64,000 bases of DNA from Desulfosporosinus acidiphilus SJ4 (GTDB lineage: Bacteria > Bacillota > Desulfitobacteriia > Desulfitobacteriales > Desulfitobacteriaceae). Location: positions 3,133,977-3,197,976 of the forward strand of contig NC_018068.1 of NCBI RefSeq assembly GCF_000255115.2. The letters run 5' to 3'. The notes beneath the pieces were generated by a model. That model was not told the origin of the DNA. It made no database searches and saw only the letters and a program-made list of their open reading frames with translations. Position 1 is the first letter of the stretch, and every line of letters begins with the position of its first letter. A program made the translations under genes and the position numbers. This document shows positions 62,190-64,000 of this stretch, in pieces.

Positions 62190-63077
62190 TTACTCGGGCG
62201 GATATTTTGCCATCGACGCAAGTCCGGTGATGGTACCCAAGCCCATGGTTTCAACTGCTGTACTGGGTACTACAACCAAAGCTCCCTTTTCTTTGAGCCC
62301 TTCGTAGAGTATATTCATAGCCCTAAGATGCAGTGCCACCGGATTATTCTCATAAGCTTTTGCGGCTTCGGCAAATTTGGTAGCGATCTCCGTTTCTGCC
62401 GTTCCTAAAATGACCCTGGCCTTACGTTCCCGTTCAGCCTGAGCCTCCCTTGACATAGCGTCCTGGAGACTCTTGGGAATAATCACGTCGCGAATTTCAA
62501 CCGATTGTACCGATACTCCCCAAGGTTCCGTGCGACGGTCAATTATTCTTCTCAATTCTTCATCAATATTTTCCCTACCCGCTAGCATTTCAGCAAGCTG
62601 TGTTCTGCCTATAACATCCCTGAGAGCTGTTTGGGCAGCCCATGTTACTGCATCTTTGTATTTTTCTACCTCCAAAGCAGCTTTTTCGGCATCCCATACC
62701 ATCCAGAAAAGTACAGCATCCACATCAACAGGGACTGTATCTTTAGTCAATGTTTGTTCAGCGTTAAATGAAGTTGTTATTATTCTCTGGTCAACCCAAC
62801 TTGAGACAGAATCGATTATTGGGATGATAAAGAATAATCCCGGTCCGGATAGTCTTTGAAATTTACCCAGGCGTAAAATTATAGCTTTCTCCCATTGACG
62901 GGAAACTTTCACTGAAGCCGAAACCAGAAGAGCCACAAGAAAAGATGCAATTATAATAACCGGTATATGGAGGAAAAATCCTATTACTGAACCTAATGTG
63001 AAGATGATAATAAATAGGACTATGGAAATTGAAGATATTCTCAGAGGGATTACATTAGTGAAATTACTATCAATCAT
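62190..63077 (-). CDS. Slipin (SPFH/band 7 membrane protein)
   Basis: A 295-residue stomatin-type protein. Two hydrophobic segments (about 18-35 and 37-56) anchor it in the membrane, then a band-7 domain (about 58-215, QWEKAIILRLGKFQRLSGPG and WGVSVQSVEIRDVIIP) and a helical tail with an Ala/Glu-rich stretch (AQAERERKARVILGTAETEI). Such proteins form membrane oligomers that organise proteases and lipids. No NfeD-type protease is next to it. It follows the GntR gene by 6 nt in one operon. Confidence 0.92.
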   Translation of the reverse strand: MIDSNFTNVIPLRISSISIVLFIIIFTLGSVIGFFLHIPVIIIASFLVALLVSASVKVSRQWEKAIILRLGKFQRLSGPGLFFIIPIIDSVSSWVDQRIITTSFNAEQTLTKDTVPVDVDAVLFWMVWDAEKAALEVEKYKDAVTWAAQTALRDVIGRTQLAEMLAGRENIDEELRRIIDRRTEPWGVSVQSVEIRDVIIPKSLQDAMSREAQAERERKARVILGTAETEIATKFAEAAKAYENNPVALHLRAMNILYEGLKEKGALVVVPSTAVETMGLGTITGLASMAKYPPE

Positions 63078-63083
63078 TCGTCC

Positions 63084-63452
63084 TCACTCCTTTAATTTTT
63101 TTTCTAGAGCTTTGAGCAGCTCAGTAGAAGAAAACCCCAGGGCAGATACTTTGATAATTAGATCATCCAGAAGATCATTGAGAGTGTTTTCTTTCATATT
63201 TGTATCAATTTCCGGCCGTTCTTTAACGAAAGTTCCTTTACCTTGTCTTGAGGCCAGCACCCCCTCGCTTTCCAACTCTAAATAAACCCTAGAAACTGTA
63301 TTGGCATTTATTTTTAATTGCACGGCAAGTTGACGAACAGTAGGTAACTGTGAACCTGGGAGAAATTTGCCAGTAGCAATGGCAAGTTTTATTGCTTCTT
63401 TAAGCTGAATGTAAATCGGGATTCGACTATCGGGATTGAGGTTAAAGGGCAT
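63084..63452 (-). CDS. GntR-family (YtrA-type) repressor
   Basis: A 122-residue regulator with a winged HTH in residues 10-75 (YIQLKEAIKLAIATGKFLPG then LPTVRQLAVQLKINANTVSR) and a short helical dimer tail instead of a large effector domain, as in the YtrA subgroup. The start has GAGAGG. The promoter with an overlapping palindrome is 23 nt upstream, so it likely represses itself and slipin. Confidence 0.92.
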   Translation of the reverse strand: MPFNLNPDSRIPIYIQLKEAIKLAIATGKFLPGSQLPTVRQLAVQLKINANTVSRVYLELESEGVLASRQGKGTFVKERPEIDTNMKENTLNDLLDDLIIKVSALGFSSTELLKALEKKLKE

Positions 63453-63474
63453 TTAAAACATCCTCTCAGTGCTA

Positions 63475-63513
63475 TTGTACTAATATATTAGTACAATTAT
63501 AAAATTCTGTCAA
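63475..63513 (-). promoter_or_regulatory. GntR-slipin promoter with operator
   Basis: Minus-strand TTGACA (63508-63513), 17-nt spacer and TAATAT (63485-63490). A perfect 22-bp palindrome (arms TTGTACTAATA / TATTAGTACAA, 63475-63496) covers the -10. Confidence 0.8.
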
Positions 63514-63587
63514 TGTGCTTGGCTACAAAACAGAAAAAACAATAAGTGATAGAATCCGAAGGGAAAAATACTATCCTATATCGTCAA

Positions 63588-63625
63588 AGAACCGCTGGGG
63601 AATGCTCCCTGACGGTTCTTTTTGT
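63588..63625 (+). terminator. Orphan terminator
   Basis: Stem AGAACCG / CGGTTCT, inner GGG / CCC, then T5. Confidence 0.7.
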
Positions 63626-63797
63626 GGGGGAAATTAAAAGCGAAAGGGTACTCATCCCGAGAGATAATACAACTCTTAACTAAAGATGGTGCGTTGCAAG
63701 CCAATCTAATTAATCGCCTAAAAATTAAAATCGACCCCCATAAAAATCTATATCCAAAACGTAAAACTATATAAGACACACTTTAGACTTTGCTATA

Positions 63798-63820
63798 CCT
63801 CCGGACGCGGAGGCTTTTTA
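63798..63820 (+). terminator. Orphan terminator
   Basis: CCTCCG gacg CGGAGG with CTTTTTA. Confidence 0.75.
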
Positions 63821-64000
63821 TTGCATCTGAATAATTTTCCATGTCGAAGGATTTCATTTTCAGAAAGGAATAACAAACATTATGTTCAAAATATATACAT
63901 TGTAATTCTTCGTTTGGTTTTGCACGATATCACACTTTAGAGCCGACCTTCATAGTATGAATTAGAACAAACACTATCAAAATCTCTCCTTCTTAGTTCT

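Larger units (their letters stand above)
63514..64000. other. Right-end region with two plus-strand terminators, no gene
   Basis: AGAACCG / CGGTTCT with T5 at 63588-63625 and CCTCCG / CGGAGG with TTTTT at 63798-63820 both face right. No reliable gene precedes them. A 67-codon minus-strand frame at 63576-63779 has no ribosome site and is not listed. Confidence 0.55.

Noticed and set aside
63576..63779. 67-codon minus-strand frame near the right end
   Set aside because: No ribosome site, crosses a terminator hairpin, and composition is not protein-like.
1..64000. CRISPR arrays
   Set aside because: No array of regularly spaced direct repeats with unique spacers was seen; the only regular repeats are three 15-bp copies at 11663-11713, which have 3-nt gaps.
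1..64000. Riboswitches and T-boxes
   Set aside because: No leader with a known conserved core was recognised. Several hairpins before genes are reported only as hairpins.

Overview
The window reads as chromosome of a spore-forming, sulfate- or sulfite-reducing Firmicute of the Desulfosporosinus / Desulfitobacterium type (Peptococcaceae sensu lato). The reasons are a complete dsrMK and fdx-dsrA-dsrB-dsrD-dsrN gene set without dsrJOP, low-GC AT-rich intergenic DNA, Gram-positive ribosome binding sites with frequent TTG/GTG starts, a CtsR-type operator in front of a DnaJ/ClpB operon, and a phage-like element of Firmicutes type. Genus assignment is inference.

Layout. 1-1174: the 5' part of a UbiD-family decarboxylase and its LpdD-like partner. 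1599-5208: cbpA-clpB heat-shock operon with CtsR box. 5637-14319: housekeeping genes (lipid kinase, phosphohexomutase, GNAT acetyltransferase, M18 aminopeptidase, zinc-ribbon protein, nitrilase-family hydrolase, LysR regulator). 14655-22167: the dissimilatory sulfite reductase region, all on the minus strand, as two transcription blocks (dsrM-dsrK, then ferredoxin-dsrA-dsrB-dsrD-small ORF-dsrN). A divergent gene of unknown function follows. 23491-46511: rRNA methyltransferase, peptidase T, a cysteine-desulfurase-like enzyme paired with a DsrE-type protein, RNase H, an AbrB-RelE fusion, a 2862-residue cyclic beta-1,2-glucan synthase-like protein, a short FtsK, a DUF457 membrane protein, a BON-domain protein, a potassium channel and a PHP phosphoesterase.

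46669-60465: a 13.7-kb integrated element in the 3' half of a tRNA-Trp gene. It has a 44-nt imperfect att duplication (46699-46742 and 60422-60465), arm-type repeats at both ends, a tyrosine integrase with an embedded HTH domain, a CI/Cro-like switch, an excisionase-like protein, a DnaD/DnaC-type replication module, its own sigma-70 factor, a lone tail tape measure protein, and HicBA. No terminase, portal, capsid or other tail gene is visible, so it is a deletion derivative of a prophage or a phage-satellite-like island.

60466-62187: outside the att site lies a graveyard of phage lysis genes (truncated DUF1906 hydrolase fused to an unrelated fragment, C-terminal stub of XhlA) next to a complete slipin gene with its GntR-family autoregulated switch (62190-63513).

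How the genes work together: DsrM/DsrK should pass electrons from the membrane quinone pool to the DsrAB system; DsrN-type amidotransferase makes the amidated siroheme of DsrAB; DsrD and ferredoxin accompany it. A 57-codon frame exactly bridges dsrD and dsrN and is the strongest candidate for an overlooked component of this pathway.
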